DNA of 64,000 nucleotides from Microcebus murinus (taxonomy: Eukaryota > Chordata > Mammalia > Primates > Cheirogaleidae), in NCBI RefSeq assembly GCF_040939455.1, contig NC_134110.1:97865001-97929000 (forward strand). Direction: 5' to 3'. How positions within the stretch are numbered: the stretch's first letter is position 1; each line of letters begins with the position of its first letter. The notes under the pieces were generated by a model. The model ran no database searches and was not told the origin of the DNA. It saw only the letters and a program-made list of their open reading frames with translations. Position numbers and translations under genes: made by a program. Positions 21,881-34,489 of the stretch are shown piece after piece.

Positions 21881-23620
21881 CACCTCGGCTTCTAATAAGG
21901 CACTAAATCAGACCGTATGATCAAGCGTTTGTCAATTCAGTCATGATAGACATAGGCCTGTGCATCAAGTCTTCTCTTAGGCAGCCTCATTGCCCTGCAC
22001 CCCTCTTTGCCAGGTTTGCAGAAGTTCAAAAGAGTATTTTCTTCTCATTTCAGCATGGCCTTTATGAAACCAGATACATTGTTACCGGTTGTTCAAAAAC
22101 ATATGCTGCAAGAATATCATTCCCCTCTTCCTCCCGTGAAATGATTCCATCTGCCCTAGGGCAGCAGACAGGCCTTCCATGGATTCCTTCTTCCAAGACC
22201 AGCTGCCCATGCAGCCAGCCTGACACTGCCAGAGCTAACTTCCTCAGCCCTCTGTCTGCTCCAAAGTGGCACTGACTTTGCAGATATTGGTTATATTATA
22301 GACTCTCAGCTATCTATTCTTTTCCCTTTCTATGGCAAAACCTGCATGATTTCCAATTACTTTCTGCAGAAAAATCCACAGTGAAAAATGAAAAAAGTTG
22401 TTCAAGATGATATTTCAAGGTAGGATGCTCCAGGTGCCACAGTCAGTACTTTCATAAAAGGGTAAATGATATATTCTTCCCCCACTCCTCAAAAAGGCTA
22501 GAAAACATAATAGCCTCCCTAGTAGTAGACCTGGCCTGGATTTCTAATGAAGTCTGAAAGCCTTCTTTTTCTTCTTTGGGAAGCCTATTGAATTATTGAA
22601 TCTTTGAAGTAATGCATAATGATCTTAATTGCCTGCAAATCTTAATTATTTCTACACTTCAGTGTGTTCCATGATATTTTTCTTGTTGCTCTTAATGGAA
22701 GCTATTTTCCTCTAGTCTCACTCAAAAAAGTCAGTAAAATTGATCTTTTAGATACCATTCCTTATGTGGCAGCAAATTAGATATTAAAAAGCAATGTTAA
22801 TCTATTTTTTATGTTACAGTGTTTATAAGCAAATGGTTTGAAGTCTGTTTGCAGAATAAACCATTATTTGAAGTGGTCCCAAATTTGCAAAAAAGTCAGA
22901 CTGTTCCCAGCTCCAAGCTTCACCACATTTACTAACATTCTAGAATAAGCCTTGTATAGTTAGCTCATTTATAAAGCCAAGTGTGTGTGCAAATATCACT
23001 CTAGAATTACAGAAAATGGTTTCAAAAGGTTAAACAATTCACTGTCAGTATCAGTAAACACAACTGACAGATGAGAGAAGAATATCTAGACAAAAGAGAA
23101 GGTATTGAATTGTGTGGTCTCAGGATGCTCTTGCAACAAAAAAAATCAAAATTATTATTTATAGAAAACCTCAATTAAGCAGAATCTGAAGCCTTTAAAT
23201 AACTGCAGATCCATACCAACTCTACTATTCTTAGGAAGAAAATATTTTTCAATAGCAATTATTGAAATAAAAACTGTTTTTTAACTGCTCTAAGATAGCC
23301 ATAAAATTCAGTTAACTAGAAGAACTATTCTAGTTAATTATCCTTCTCACTACTGCAATGATGAATTCCTTTCAAATGAGTAACTGTGTGACTGTTAATT
23401 CTGTATGTCTACGTGGCTGGGCTAAGGGATGCCCATACAGCTGGTAAAACTGTATTTCTGGTTGTGTCTAAGCAGGTGTTTCCAGAAGAGATGAGCGTTT
23501 GAATCAGTACAGTGAGTAAAGAAGATCTGCCCTCGCCAGTGAGGGCAAGGATCATACAGCCCACTGAGGGTCCCAGTAGGACAAAAAGGCAAAAGAAAGG
23601 CAAATTTTCTCTTCCTGCTT
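21881..23620. other. No gene or repeat recognised
   Basis: Unique-looking, mainly A/T-rich sequence. A 110-codon frame at 21943-22275 lacks recognisable features. Confidence 0.4.
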
Positions 23621-23624
23621 TAGG

Positions 23625-23850
23625 TGGGATGTTTGTCTTCTGCTGTTCTCAGGCCTAGACAGGAAGGAGCTACACCACCAGCTTGCAGGGCCTCCAACAT
23701 GCAGATGGCGGATTGTGGGACTTCTCGACTTCCACAATGCCATGAGCCAATGCCCCACAATAAATCTCTTTCTATTTTTCTATCTATTTATCTATCTATC
23801 CACCCATGCTACTAGCTCTGTTCCTCTGGAGAATCTGACTAATAGAAACT
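23625..23850 (+). repeat. Old interspersed repeat with (TCTA)n microsatellite
   Basis: The sequence 'cagatggcggattgtgggac', 'caataaatctctttctattt' and a TCTA/TTTA tract, followed by 'tcctctggagaatctgacta', is a combination recurrent in primate genomes. It looks like the 3' part of an LTR whose poly(A)-region microsatellite is retained. Family is not assigned. Confidence 0.55.
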
Positions 23851-24734
23851 GTAATAATAAAAGTATCATTGATGGTGACTGTCTTTCTAGACAAATCTAA
23901 AAAAAATTTAACAGTAAAGTACAAGTGACACAAACTCGAATTCACAATGTTAAGCAATAAAGAGAATTTAAGTCTGTAAACAAAACAACAAAAAACAAAC
24001 AAAATATGGTGCTTCAGGTTAGGCTTAATCCCCAGCAGCTGAAATGATATCACCGATGACTCTGGACTTTGCCATCTCTCTGCCAAGCCTTCCTGTGTCA
24101 GGTTTGTGGTTAGTCTGCTCAGAGGCCCTGCGGGAGCTCTTGGGATCCCTGCTGGTTGGGAACATCCAGAACAAGAGACAGAGTTTCTTCCAGTGGCTGC
24201 CCCAGAAAATGAGAAAGTTCTTCTTTCCCTGAAGCCAATGTCTCATCATATCTCTGTGATTCTGGTTGGATCACGTGCCCATCTCTCAGCCAGCCCTGGT
24301 GGCCAGAGAGATTGGATACCTAGCAGGTTTACACCAATCTCAGACCAGCCTTGGCAGTGGAGCTGGGCTGGGACATCAAGGCTGTTGGAAGAAAGTGAAA
24401 CAGGAAGTTATGCTGGGGAGACAATAAACAAACGTCTACTATAAGGACAGACAGGGAATCTCAAATTTCCAAAGATAGAAAGTGCACTGAGGTCAGAAGG
24501 AGGGAATGAGAGCAGAGTTAATGTGGGCATTAGTTGTCTTCGTTTTTACAACTGATTAAGCCAGGCAGATAACTTTTTGCCATATTTTATCAAGCATTCT
24601 AGCTGGGTTAAAAGTACCTGGGTGCTGGAAGACTGGTAAAGAGTCCACGTAGAGATAGCTAAAAATACATCAAACTTCAAAGCCCCAGGAAAATTACCAT
24701 GTTCACTGAAAGGTAGGTTGAGACTTTAGACGCA
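23851..24734. other. No gene recognised; repeat-like patch at 24240-24430
   Basis: Mixed sequence. The text at 24260-24430 ('ggttggatcacgtgcccatc', 'gacaataaacaaacgtctac') resembles an old interspersed repeat, but I cannot name it. No coding signal. Confidence 0.3.
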
Positions 24735-24975
24735 GGCAGAGCTGAGATTGCCTCTAAGCTAAGCTACTTACTAGCTGTGTGGCTGTCAGCAGCTTGCTTA
24801 CCATCCGTGGTGCGTTTTGTTTTTTTTTTTTTTTTTTCATCTATAAAGCAGGGATAGGAGGACTTTAACTAATACTTAATTCATATAGTTGTTGTGAGAA
24901 TTAAAATAATATGCTGTATGCAAAGCATCCGGTAAGTGCCTGGCACAAATTAGGGGCTCAGTACATGCCACGATT
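24735..24975 (+). mobile_element. MIR SINE, plus strand, with T-tract
   Basis: The pattern 'ttactagctgtgtggctgtc', then 'tgttgtgagaattaaaataa' and 'ggtaagtgcctggcacaaat' is MIR. An 18-base T run (about 24821-24838) has grown where MIR normally has a short T stretch. Confidence 0.8.
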
Positions 24976-27351
24976 GGGTGTAGGATTCCTGCCACTGAGG
25001 CGTTCCAGTGAGTAATGGCACCACTCATCACCTTCCCAACCACAGAGAAGGCACAGCCGTGCCTCTTGGTTTTTTGGACAAAACTATAGTGCTGCTGAAA
25101 GATCCCTTTTATTTTCTTGTTACTTGGTCAGAAAACATCTTCTGATTGTTGCTTTCTTTATATTATATATACTTTATATTCTTAGATGGCAAGTATCTCA
25201 TGTACAGGAACATATCTGGGATTATTCCTGTGTCTAAAACAGATCTCTTTGCACAATGCACATTTTCTGTGATGTTAAAGAGAAAGAGAAAGAAAAGAAG
25301 GAGATGGAGTTGGCAAGAAGAAGGTGAGGGAATAACCAAGCTGCCTGGGTACACAAAATAATCAGAGCGGTTTTGAAAAATTAGTTTATCTTCCTAGTTC
25401 CTCCATCACTTCTAGTTTAAAAACAAACTCATTTTTTAAATATTTTCTTTTCAAAGAAAGGTAAATGTCCTCTTTCTTCCCAGGCCTTTATGTAACTGTC
25501 ATCACATAGCAATTAAGAAGATCAAAGCACAGCAGCAATTTGCAAAACACCTTGAAATTTTGATGGGAAGGATTATGCATGGACTAGAAAACAGGAAGAG
25601 TAAGAGAAAATGCAAAAATAGTCAAGGCTATATAAGGTAGTGGCCTTTCTACAATGACATGATTCACACTGAGTGCATGTGGGGTGTGTATCTGATGTGG
25701 CATTTCCTTGGCTCCCTCCTGCTGCCCGGTCTTATTCTAAGTGAACACTCCTACTGTGTGACCAGTGAAATGTAGCTGTTTTTTTGTCACTTATATAGAC
25801 TCTTCAGTGTCCCACAAAATGGTAAAGGAGGCAAGAATATAATGAGTCAAACTGATAAGTGCTGTATGCTAAGAGTTGGTGGGGAAGGACCTGACCAATC
25901 CTGCCTTCTCCTCCCCAACTAAGAGCGTCCTGCCTTCCTAGGTGACAAGTGTCTAATTTGAATATAACTGTTTGGACATTAATTATAATTCTGATAGGAA
26001 TATTTTCAAGCCAGTTGGAAGAGAAAGATCATTAGACAGGGATTCTGAATACTCAAACTATGCTATAATATAGTCAACTTCCTGCTCCGGCTATAGGTTG
26101 ACTATCACCTTATAATCCATTAATAGTCAATATGATGTTCTTCTGGTACAGGCTGCTAGATCATTTTGAATATACCTCTAATATATTCCAACATGGTCTC
26201 TAGGAAAAAAATCCATGTCTTATGCATTGTTTATTTTCCCTCTGTAATGCGCAAACTTTTTATTTCAAATGCATAAACTCAATTAAACAAGATTTCATGG
26301 TAGAATTACTAAAATAAATTCATTATTATCTGCCCAGGATTTAAACTAAAAGTTATGATATGAGTAAGTAATGTGTACTGGCCCTGCAGTCCAACAAAGC
26401 TGCTTTCAAAACCAGAAGTGTATAGTGTTCTGATTACATTAACTTCCAATTTTTGTTTTATATAAATAAAAAATACCCATAACTTAGAAGACAGCTAAGT
26501 CAAGTTTGCCCTTTTTCCTCTTTTTATATAAACAATGTGATCACTTTAAATGTTGAAGCCTTCATGATGTGCTCTGTTGCACGTGGTAAATGTCAAAATA
26601 TAAGTAAGATAGTTGATGAGGGTGTTGAAAAATCAATGTTGAAATTTTTTTTTTAACCAGAATATCTTTTCTATGAAAATGTCTTTCAAGGAATTTGCTT
26701 CAAGGGTAAAAAATATACAAGCTGACAAATGTCCTATTCTCATATTTTGTGATAAAAATGTTTATTTGCATCATCCTTGAAGAGTATACCTCAAAAACAA
26801 CCCAAAACTCCAATATTTTGATGCCAAATGCTTCCTAGAAAGATCCAGAGACATATTTTTCAAATTCTTAAAATTACCATAAACATATCAATAATCAGGC
26901 ATTTTACTAGTTCAGAAATATGTTTTTCACCGTAAAAACAAAACCACTAAAGTGTGGGCAAAGATAGAAGTCAGATTACAAATGTTTAACTCCCATCTAA
27001 AAGAAATCTTGTAAAATGATTAAAAGCATATTTTAAACTTCAAAAAATCCATAGCCATGTTGGAAAACAAAACAAAAAGTATCATCATTGAATTAAAAAT
27101 TATGAAGCATTCCTGGAGGACAGATAGCAGATGGGGATGGATTACAAGCGTGAGGAAAACACACCGTGAAAAGCCTGCAACAAAAACTGCTATAAAGACA
27201 TGATCAACTAAGTATAATGACATTGAGGAAAACCTGGTGCCCAACTTGGCAAGTGACAAATAAAGCAACCTGGGAATATGAGGAATAACCCAGAATTTAA
27301 AAGAAAACCAAACATGTTCTAATTATTATATTTTAAGAGATTCAAGAGTAA
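24976..27351. other. No gene or repeat recognised
   Basis: About 2.4 kb of A/T-rich sequence without long frames. The purine-rich stretch at 25275-25330 gives a Lys/Arg-rich chance frame. The stretch at 27000-27290 reads like old LINE ORF1-type text but is too diverged to assign. Confidence 0.4.
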
Positions 27352-27398
27352 CCGAAATGTCTGTACCCTCATAATATCCTGAAATTTAAAAACATGTA
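27352..27398 (+). mobile_element. Possible 3' terminus of an L1, about 45 bp
   Basis: CCGAAATGTCTGTACCCTCA and 'taatatcctgaaatttaaaa' match the last bases of the strepsirrhine L1 3' UTR. It may be an extremely truncated insertion. Confidence 0.4.
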
Positions 27399-27884
27399 TT
27401 TTTGTATGAAAACAGAAGGGCAGAAAAGTATTCGAATATGACCATCAGGATAAAAATTTCAATGGAAGAGTTGAATAATGGAATGAACATGGCTGAGGAT
27501 CAATTAGTAGTAAAGAAAAAAAAAACCGGTCTCATAATGTATAAAATGAAAAGAGGTTTTTTAAAATGTGAGGGGCATCAGCAGCCTGAGGACCAATGTG
27601 TGTGGTGCTATACTTAAATCTGAGGGACAGAGAGGGAGGGAAGGGGAGTAGAAGAGAATAATAAAAAGTGCGTTTTCTCAATGTAAAAAGCCTCAGAGTG
27701 CCAAAAAAATAATTTTTTATGTAAAAATCATGCACAAACACACACATCAACAATACTCACCTAGACCCATCCTGAAAAGAAATTATCTTCAATGTAAAAG
27801 TAAATTCTAAATACTTGTCTTATAGGATAAGAATCAGATTGACAGCAAATTTCTATTACAGTATTGATTCTCAATAAGAGCAAT

Positions 27885-27918
27885 TTAGAGAGAGCATATA
27901 TAGAAAGAATAAAATATA

Positions 27919-27953
<35 letters not shown>
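27885..27953. repeat. (TA)n/(TG)n microsatellite
   Basis: A run of TATATATATGTGTGTATATATATATAT type, about 40-50 bp of alternating purine-pyrimidine sequence. Length polymorphism is likely. Confidence 0.85.
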
Positions 27954-27954
<1 letters not shown>

Positions 27955-28034
27955 CTACTGAATACCAAAGATCCGATGGACAGTCCAGTAGAATGTAAAC
28001 TTCCATCCTGATGATCAGCCTTAGATAGCCAGGA

Positions 28035-28130
28035 ATATTGTCTGATTTGTTCACTGCTGTGATTCTAGCACCTAGAACAGCTTCTGATTTATTAAATACT
28101 CAATTAATATGTATTGAATGACTAAAAGTT
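28035..28130 (+). mobile_element. L2/MIR-type 3' end
   Basis: 'tctgatttgttcactgctgt', 'attctagcacctagaacagc' and 'tattgaatgactaaaa' are the last segment of L2 (shared in part with MIR tails). Confidence 0.65.
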
Positions 28131-28814
28131 AGAAGAAAGAAATAATTTTGAAAATAGAGTGCTATTCTCAGCCAATAAATAAGCATTTAAATATGAAAAT
28201 GTTGGAGCATATAAAATTTCAAATAATTATACCATCTCCGAAAGAAAAATTCAAGTATGGACTACAGAAGAAGATGTGTAGGGAGGAGGAGGCAGCGGCA
28301 GAAGAGCAGGAGGGCATGGGATACAGGGAAGAATGGTAAGCAAAGACACCAGTAAAATGTGAATATATACTTAAAAGGGAGCACTTGCCTGATAAAGGGT
28401 ATATCCCACTGGGAGAAGAGAATCGGGAAACAATAGATGACATAAAAACTGGTAGAAACACAGGAAGAAATCAACAAGTCTACAACCATAATCACTAGTG
28501 CTAAGGAGAATTTAATGACTTTACCAGCAATTCATCAGCTAGGATTCAGGTGAAGTCTGGTTCTTCCAAATCTAGCAGAAGAATAAAGCTAAGCTGTTGG
28601 TGCAGAAAACATCACAATATTGCTAGTGAAGAACATCCAGGTACAGGAGACAATCTAATTTGTTTTTTTAAATGCACTTGTACACTTTATGTAAATTCAC
28701 AGAAATGTTTGGAATGATACACACCAACCTGTTAGCCTCTGAGGCAGAAAGTGGCATTGCCAAGGGCAGGAAAAGGATGTGATAAAAGGAAATTTACTTC
28801 CCACACATGATACA
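28131..28814. other. No gene recognised; LINE-like A-rich text
   Basis: Purine-rich sequence containing a GGAGGAGGAGGCAGCGGCAG patch. It may be very old LINE sequence. A 63-codon frame here is Glu-rich by composition only. Confidence 0.3.
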
Positions 28815-29890
28815 TGCTCTTTATTATTTTGAGATGTGTTCCTTCTATGCCTAGTTTTTTGAGGGTTTTTTTATCATGAAGGGGTGCTGGATTTTATCAA
28901 ATGCTTTCTCTGCATTTATTCAGATGATCATATGTTCTTTGTTTTTATTTCTGTTTATGTAGTGAATCATATTTATTGTTATGTGTATATTGAAAAATCT
29001 TTGCTTCCCTGGGACAAATCACACTTGATCATGGTAGATTTTTTTTTATGTGCTTTAATTCTGTTTGGTAGTATTTTACTGAGGATGTTTACATCAATGT
29101 TCATAAGGGATACTGGCCTATAATTTTCTTTTTTTGTTTTGTCCTTTCCTGGATTTGGCATCAGGATGACATTGGCTTCACAGCATGAGATAGAGAGGTT
29201 TTCCTCCCTCTTGATGTTATGGAACACTTTCAGTAGAATGGGTGCCAATTATTCCTTGTAGATCTGTTATAATTTGGCTATGAATCCATCTGGTCTGGGG
29301 CTTTCATTTGTTGGAAAAGTAATTATTAATGTTTTAATCTCATTACTCATTAGTGGTCTGTTCAGAATGTCTATTTCTTACTGATTCAAGTTTTGAAGGT
29401 TGTGTGTTTCCAAAAATTTATCCATTTCATTTAGATTTTCTAGGTGTATATGTAGAAGTTTCCATAGTTGTCAGATGAAATTTTGTTTCTGTGGTATCAG
29501 TTGTAATATCTCTTGTTTCATTTTTGATTGAGCTTATTTGAGTGTTCTCTCTTCTATTCCTGGTTAATCTAGCTACAGGTCTATTGATTTTGTTTATCTT
29601 TTAAAATAAACAGTTTTTGTTTCATTCATCCTTCATATTTTGTTTGTTTGTTTGTTTCCATTTTATTTAGTTCTGCTCTGAGCTTTGTTATTTCTTTTCT
29701 TCTGCCAGCTTTGGGTTTGGTTTGTTCTTCTTTTTCTAGTTCCTTGAGGTGTGACATTATGTTTTTAGTTTTTGATCTTTCTGTCTTTCTGAAGTAAGCA
29801 TTTAAGGTTATGAACTTCTCTTTTAACACTGCTTTTGCTGTATTCCATAGATTTTGCGGGTAGTTGTGGCATGTGTACCATTCAATTCAA
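28815..29890 (-). mobile_element. L1 ORF2 fragment (reverse transcriptase region), minus strand
   Basis: The minus strand translates to broken L1 ORF2 reverse-transcriptase text. At 28979-29248 the residues [19 protein letters not shown] match the conserved RT motif (NYRPISLMN in L1). At 29626-29829 is the upstream Lys/Glu-rich region. No 3' UTR is attached, so both ends are truncated or rearranged. Frames contain stops. Confidence 0.85.
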
Positions 29891-30298
29891 AAACTCTTGA
29901 ATTCCAGAATAGAGTCCATGGAGATAAGATTAAAAGCCAGATATCGGTAAGAATCATTTTAAGTAGCTTTTAACATCTAGTTTATAATCTTTTGTCAAAT
30001 TTCAATGACCTATACTCAGACTAGAATATAAAATCCTGCAGGAAATATTCTTTCATGATGCATAGGGCTTAAACATCAACCTTTCCATCATATAAAAATA
30101 CTCACAATCAGTCTAAACAGGCATTTTCAAACAGTTTTGCCACATTAATAGAAATAATATATCTAAAAATAATGTAAAGCAAAATTATTGGTATAAAAAA
30201 TCCATATATGTCTCTAGATATTTACATGACTTCTTCCAGTTGTGTATTTTTTCTAATTAAGAAATACAATATTATCCAGTATTATCTTCTTGCATTAT
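29891..30298. other. No gene or repeat recognised
   Basis: A/T-rich unique-looking sequence between two L1 pieces. Confidence 0.4.
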
Positions 30299-30610
30299 CC
30301 TAGATAGAGCTGGAGCCCATTCTACAAAGTGAAGTATCACAAGAATGGAAAAACAAGCACCACATGTACTCACCATCAAATTGGTATTAATTGATCAACA
30401 TTTATGTGCACATATAGTAATAACATTCATCGGGTGTCAGGTAGATGTGGGGGGAAGAGGGGATGGGTTTATACACACCTAACAGGTGCGGTGGGCTCTG
30501 TCTGGGGAATGGACATGCTTGACACTCTGACTTGCGTGGGGCAAAGGTAATATATGTAACCTAAACATTGTACTCCCATAATATGCTGAAATTAAAAAAA
30601 TTGAAAATTG
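30299..30610 (+). mobile_element. L1 3' end, strongly 5'-truncated (strepsirrhine lineage)
   Basis: It starts at 'agatagagctggagcccatt' and ends 'tactcccataatatgctgaa' with an A-rich tail. The same 3' UTR occurs at 6450-7050, 20828-21187 and 40.6-40.8 kb. Confidence 0.85.
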
Positions 30611-31999
30611 AAAAATAAAAATGGAAAAAGAAAGAAATATAGTATATAACAAGTTCCAGACATGATTTGTTCATTCCCTTAGGTTGTTCATTTGACAGGT
30701 CAATTTTCACAGTGAACAAAGGGAATATACTTCTCTAAAGCAAGATATTTTCTTACTCCACATAGAAGTCTTAAACAATCCAATTCTAAAGAATATTTTT
30801 GCCAAGATTCATCCTCTTGTGACCTTAGCTTAGGGGATGTTCAAAAAAAAGGAGCAATGAGTATAGAATAGAAGTTTAAGCAGAGTCAGAAATGGTCAGT
30901 TTTCCTTTATTTCAGGCCCCAGTAGGGAAAACCAAGTTTTTATTTGTCCAGATGTAGGAATACTCTGAAGAGTATAACTTTAATTTAACCATTTGGCAAA
31001 GATGATTCATGATATATTTTAAAAGAGATCATAAATCACATGTTTTGTTTTTGTTATGAGAAGAATTTCTTGTTTCTAAAAGAGTCTAGTGATGCCAAAG
31101 GCCATGGTTTTGTAAAAGAAGTTTAGGAAGAAGAGAATCCACTGAAAGCAAGAAAGAGAAAAACATCAAATAGTGCACAGACTTGCAGGAACCAAGCAAC
31201 ATTTCTACTTCTAATTCACCGTGCAATTGCAAAGAGGCTGGAGGAAAGCAACCTTGTAAATAAATAGAGAAAAATGTGACATTTGCTTAACCAGGAGTGG
31301 CTTAAATTGGGAAGATTAAAGTTTAAAAAAGATTTTGTTTAATCTCATTATAATGAAGTGAGGAAAGAAAGATAAAGGATTAAGGATAAATTTTAATCTC
31401 TGATTATTAAGGATATAGTTGTGTTCATATTATTTTGATATATGGTAAAAGTAAATTTTAACTAAATTTATACTGCTTACCAATTGATTATATTGGTTTT
31501 GATTTCCTATCTTTTATTTCATGAGTTCATTTTCCTTTTGCTGAATAAATTATACTTTTTATAGACCCTAAAATAGGTAATTATCTTGAATTAATTATAA
31601 CAGAATAAATTACATAACAGATAATGATGAAACACAAATGAAATAAAGCTGGTCCATGACAAAATATAGATCAAATTATTTCTGAAGAAAAAGGCAAGAA
31701 GAAAGATATAAAAAGACTAAGAAATCCACTAGGAACTTACATAAACACACTTTTTGCCCTGATTTTATTGTTAAAATGAAATAAAAATTATTTGCTAGTG
31801 AATTAAATAAATACATCCCCCCCCATATGGAGCTTTTCTCCCACCAAAATAAGCACTTTTAGAAGACGCACACGAGAGTCTCATTTAGTTGTCTTCTCTA
31901 TTCCTTCATTTAGCAAAAAATCCTGAGCTATTTGGTGTAGAAATATTATACAGAAATATTTTAAATAAAATTAGAAGATTTGGTGTAATATGAAATATA
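30611..31999. other. No gene or repeat recognised
   Basis: A/T-rich, unique-looking sequence with no long frame. A C8 run is at about 31818. Confidence 0.4.
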
Positions 32000-32690
32000 T
32001 TGATAATTTCTCCTGGTTCTTGTCACAGAGCTCCTAAAACCCTTGGAATTTCCCAAGGGATAGGAATGAAGAAGCCATTTTGGATGTGAGTTTATGCTAA
32101 TGTAGTGTCTTGGGGTGGGGCCCCTGGACAGCCACAGTATGAGGCTGATAATCACAAATACCAGGTGATTAGATAGTTGGAACTTCCAGTTCCACCACCA
32201 ACCTCTGGGAAGCAGGGAAGAAGATGAAGACAAGCTCTGAACAATAAGATTGGATGAGCTTCTGGGTTGCTGAGCACATGGAGGTGCTAGAAGGGTGATG
32301 TGCCCAGAAAGGACATGGAAGCTCTGTGCCCCTTCTCCCATACCTTACACTGTGCATCTCTTAAGTCTATTCCCTTGTATCCTTCGTAACATCCCTTATA
32401 AGAAACCAGTAAACATAAGTAATTGTTTCCCTGAGTTCTGTCAGATGTCCTAGCAAATTAAACTCAAGAAAGGGATAGTGGGAACCCAAATTTATAGCTG
32501 GTCAGTCAGAAGTATAAATAATAATCTACTACTTGTGAGTGGCCCATATATTTGAGATGAATGTTGTGGGATTGAGCCCTGAAACTGCGGGATCTGATAC
32601 CATCTCCAGGAAAATAGTGTCAGAAATTAAATTATAGGACACCTAGTTGGTGCCCACTGGAGAATTTCTTGCTGTGTAGGGTGTGAAAGT
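32000..32690 (+). mobile_element. Interspersed repeat, LTR-like, family not assigned
   Basis: The phrases 'ttcccttgtatccttcgtaa', 'aaaccagtaaacataagtaa', 'ctgagttctgtcagatgtcc', 'tttatagctggtcagtcaga' and 'aaactgcgggatctgatacc' occur in this order in many primate loci. I recognise it as a repeat but cannot place it as LTR, LINE 3' UTR or DNA element. Confidence 0.55.
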
Positions 32691-32739
32691 TGTCAGAATC
32701 ACTGGAGTCAGTTATACCAAATCCTAACAAAATGTAGTT

Positions 32740-34470
32740 GAGAAGTCATAAGGGAAGGGCTCTCATGCACACATGACTATCATAAAAACCATGACAGGAC
32801 TGTCTGAAAACCACAGCCTCACACAAAGATCACTGCAACCTTAAACAAAGAATACTTCTACAAGAATAGTTGCCCAGCAACTGCCTATTTAACCATAGAC
32901 TGACATCACCCTTCTTATTAATCTTTGTGGCCAAGGATAATAGTCTCAACTTTCTTGTTAAAAGTCTTTAGGGTGGAAACCACCATTGTATGAGTTAATT
33001 TACTTCTCACACCCATCCAGGACCCTAAATCATAAGACTCCCCAATTACTCTGTAGTTTATGGGTAGGATCTGCAGAGATCTGATGAAAGCCCCAGAAGG
33101 TAAAAATTCTTACCAAATCAATTCTCCCAGACCTCAATCTCTAATGCCTGGTTGAGAGAGAATGGCAAAATGTTTTCTTTGTTCCTTCTTTCTTCTTTTT
33201 CTAAATTTGTGTTGGCAAGAGAGAAAAACATTTGTAAGAACCGGTTCTTTGAATAATTGTGACTTTTGTGAATTTGGTTCTTGGTGCACACAGGTTATTG
33301 ATCCACAGCTGCCCGGAAAATAGTCCTGTTTTCCTTGTCTCTCTTGTGTGATGTCTTGTGAGGAGAAAAATCATAATAAGATTCTCTTTTTGTCTTGTTT
33401 TATGTCTTCAGAGTTTGGCTTTGTAACCAATGAGGGTATTTCTCTGGTGTTCACCAGCCAGGGAAACACAGTTGCTGGGCTTGCTTCAGATGACTGTCCA
33501 GCTGGCTAGGAGTCCACAACTCAAAGTGTCTCTTTGCCTAACTGTTCGGGTCCTCAGGAGAATTTGCTTTAATTGTCTCTGTCTTCATTGCCTTGTTAAC
33601 AATGAGGATCTTTACTTTCTTAGGCTGTGTTTGGGAGAAACATTGGATCTTAAGGGGGAATACATCTTTTTCTCTCTGGGGACACCTGGGGCCTCTCTTG
33701 GGACACCTCTTGTGCGCATGGTTAAACCATAGAAGGCTTACAGGTTTTGAATCACAATTGAAATAGGTATACCTTTGGTTTGAAACTTCGGTTTATATTA
33801 ATATTTGGAGCATGATGGAAACATTTTATTTGTTTCTTTGACCTTCTCTCCTAAGCTAAAATGGAACTATATATTCAGAAAGAAAGAAAGAGTTTAATAC
33901 TGCTAGGAATATTTGCTATTTGCCACAGCTGAAACCAGCTAAAATAATAAGATATTTTTAAAGGATTTTTTTAGAGCTCTATGGTCAGAAGTCAACTTAA
34001 TTGGAAGCTAATATTCAGGCTAGAATTTGCTTTAGGCCTCTCAGTTTTCTCTATTGGATCCTGCTTCTTTTGCAGGAACTTCTCAGCAGCCTGAAATCCC
34101 TTTTCTCAAACTCCTGCTAACTATATGTTCTGCCCCCTCTGACCACTTCCTTTCTTGTTGGTATGATTTTTGACTATTCAAAAACATTTTAAATGAAAAA
34201 TCTTAAAGGACTTTTCTACTAATGTTAACGAAAGACTTTGTTTAAATTGGCTTAAAGATAAATGAGCATACATACCTAAAACTGTCGGAAAAATAGGAAC
34301 CAATGCAAATGTTTGTAAAGTTCATGTGATCTGGGACAATCTTTGGTGAATAAAAGGCTAATTTAAGTTTGGTTTAATCAAAGCAGGCATGCCTTTACAG
34401 TTGCCCACATTAAATGTAATGCAGACACATAACCATTATTTTTATTACATATTTAAGATCAGAAGAGTAC
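32740..34470 (+). mobile_element. Possible degraded endogenous retrovirus (LTR plus leader)
   Basis: A segment with LTR-like composition (32740-33030) is followed by T-rich text that looks like the untranslated leader of an ERV1 element. The 100-codon frame at 33430-33732 has no retroviral motif. No gag, pol or env domain can be read. The assignment rests on sequence texture and is weak. Confidence 0.3.
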
Positions 34471-34489
34471 GATTCTGACCTAAGAACAA

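Noticed and set aside
28219..28495. Ser/Leu/Phe-rich minus-strand frames
   Set aside because: Antisense of a purine-rich stretch. Composition explains the open frames.
33430..33732. Retroviral gag-like or leader peptide frame
   Set aside because: No matrix, capsid or zinc-finger motif can be read, and the assignment of the surrounding sequence as an ERV is itself weak.
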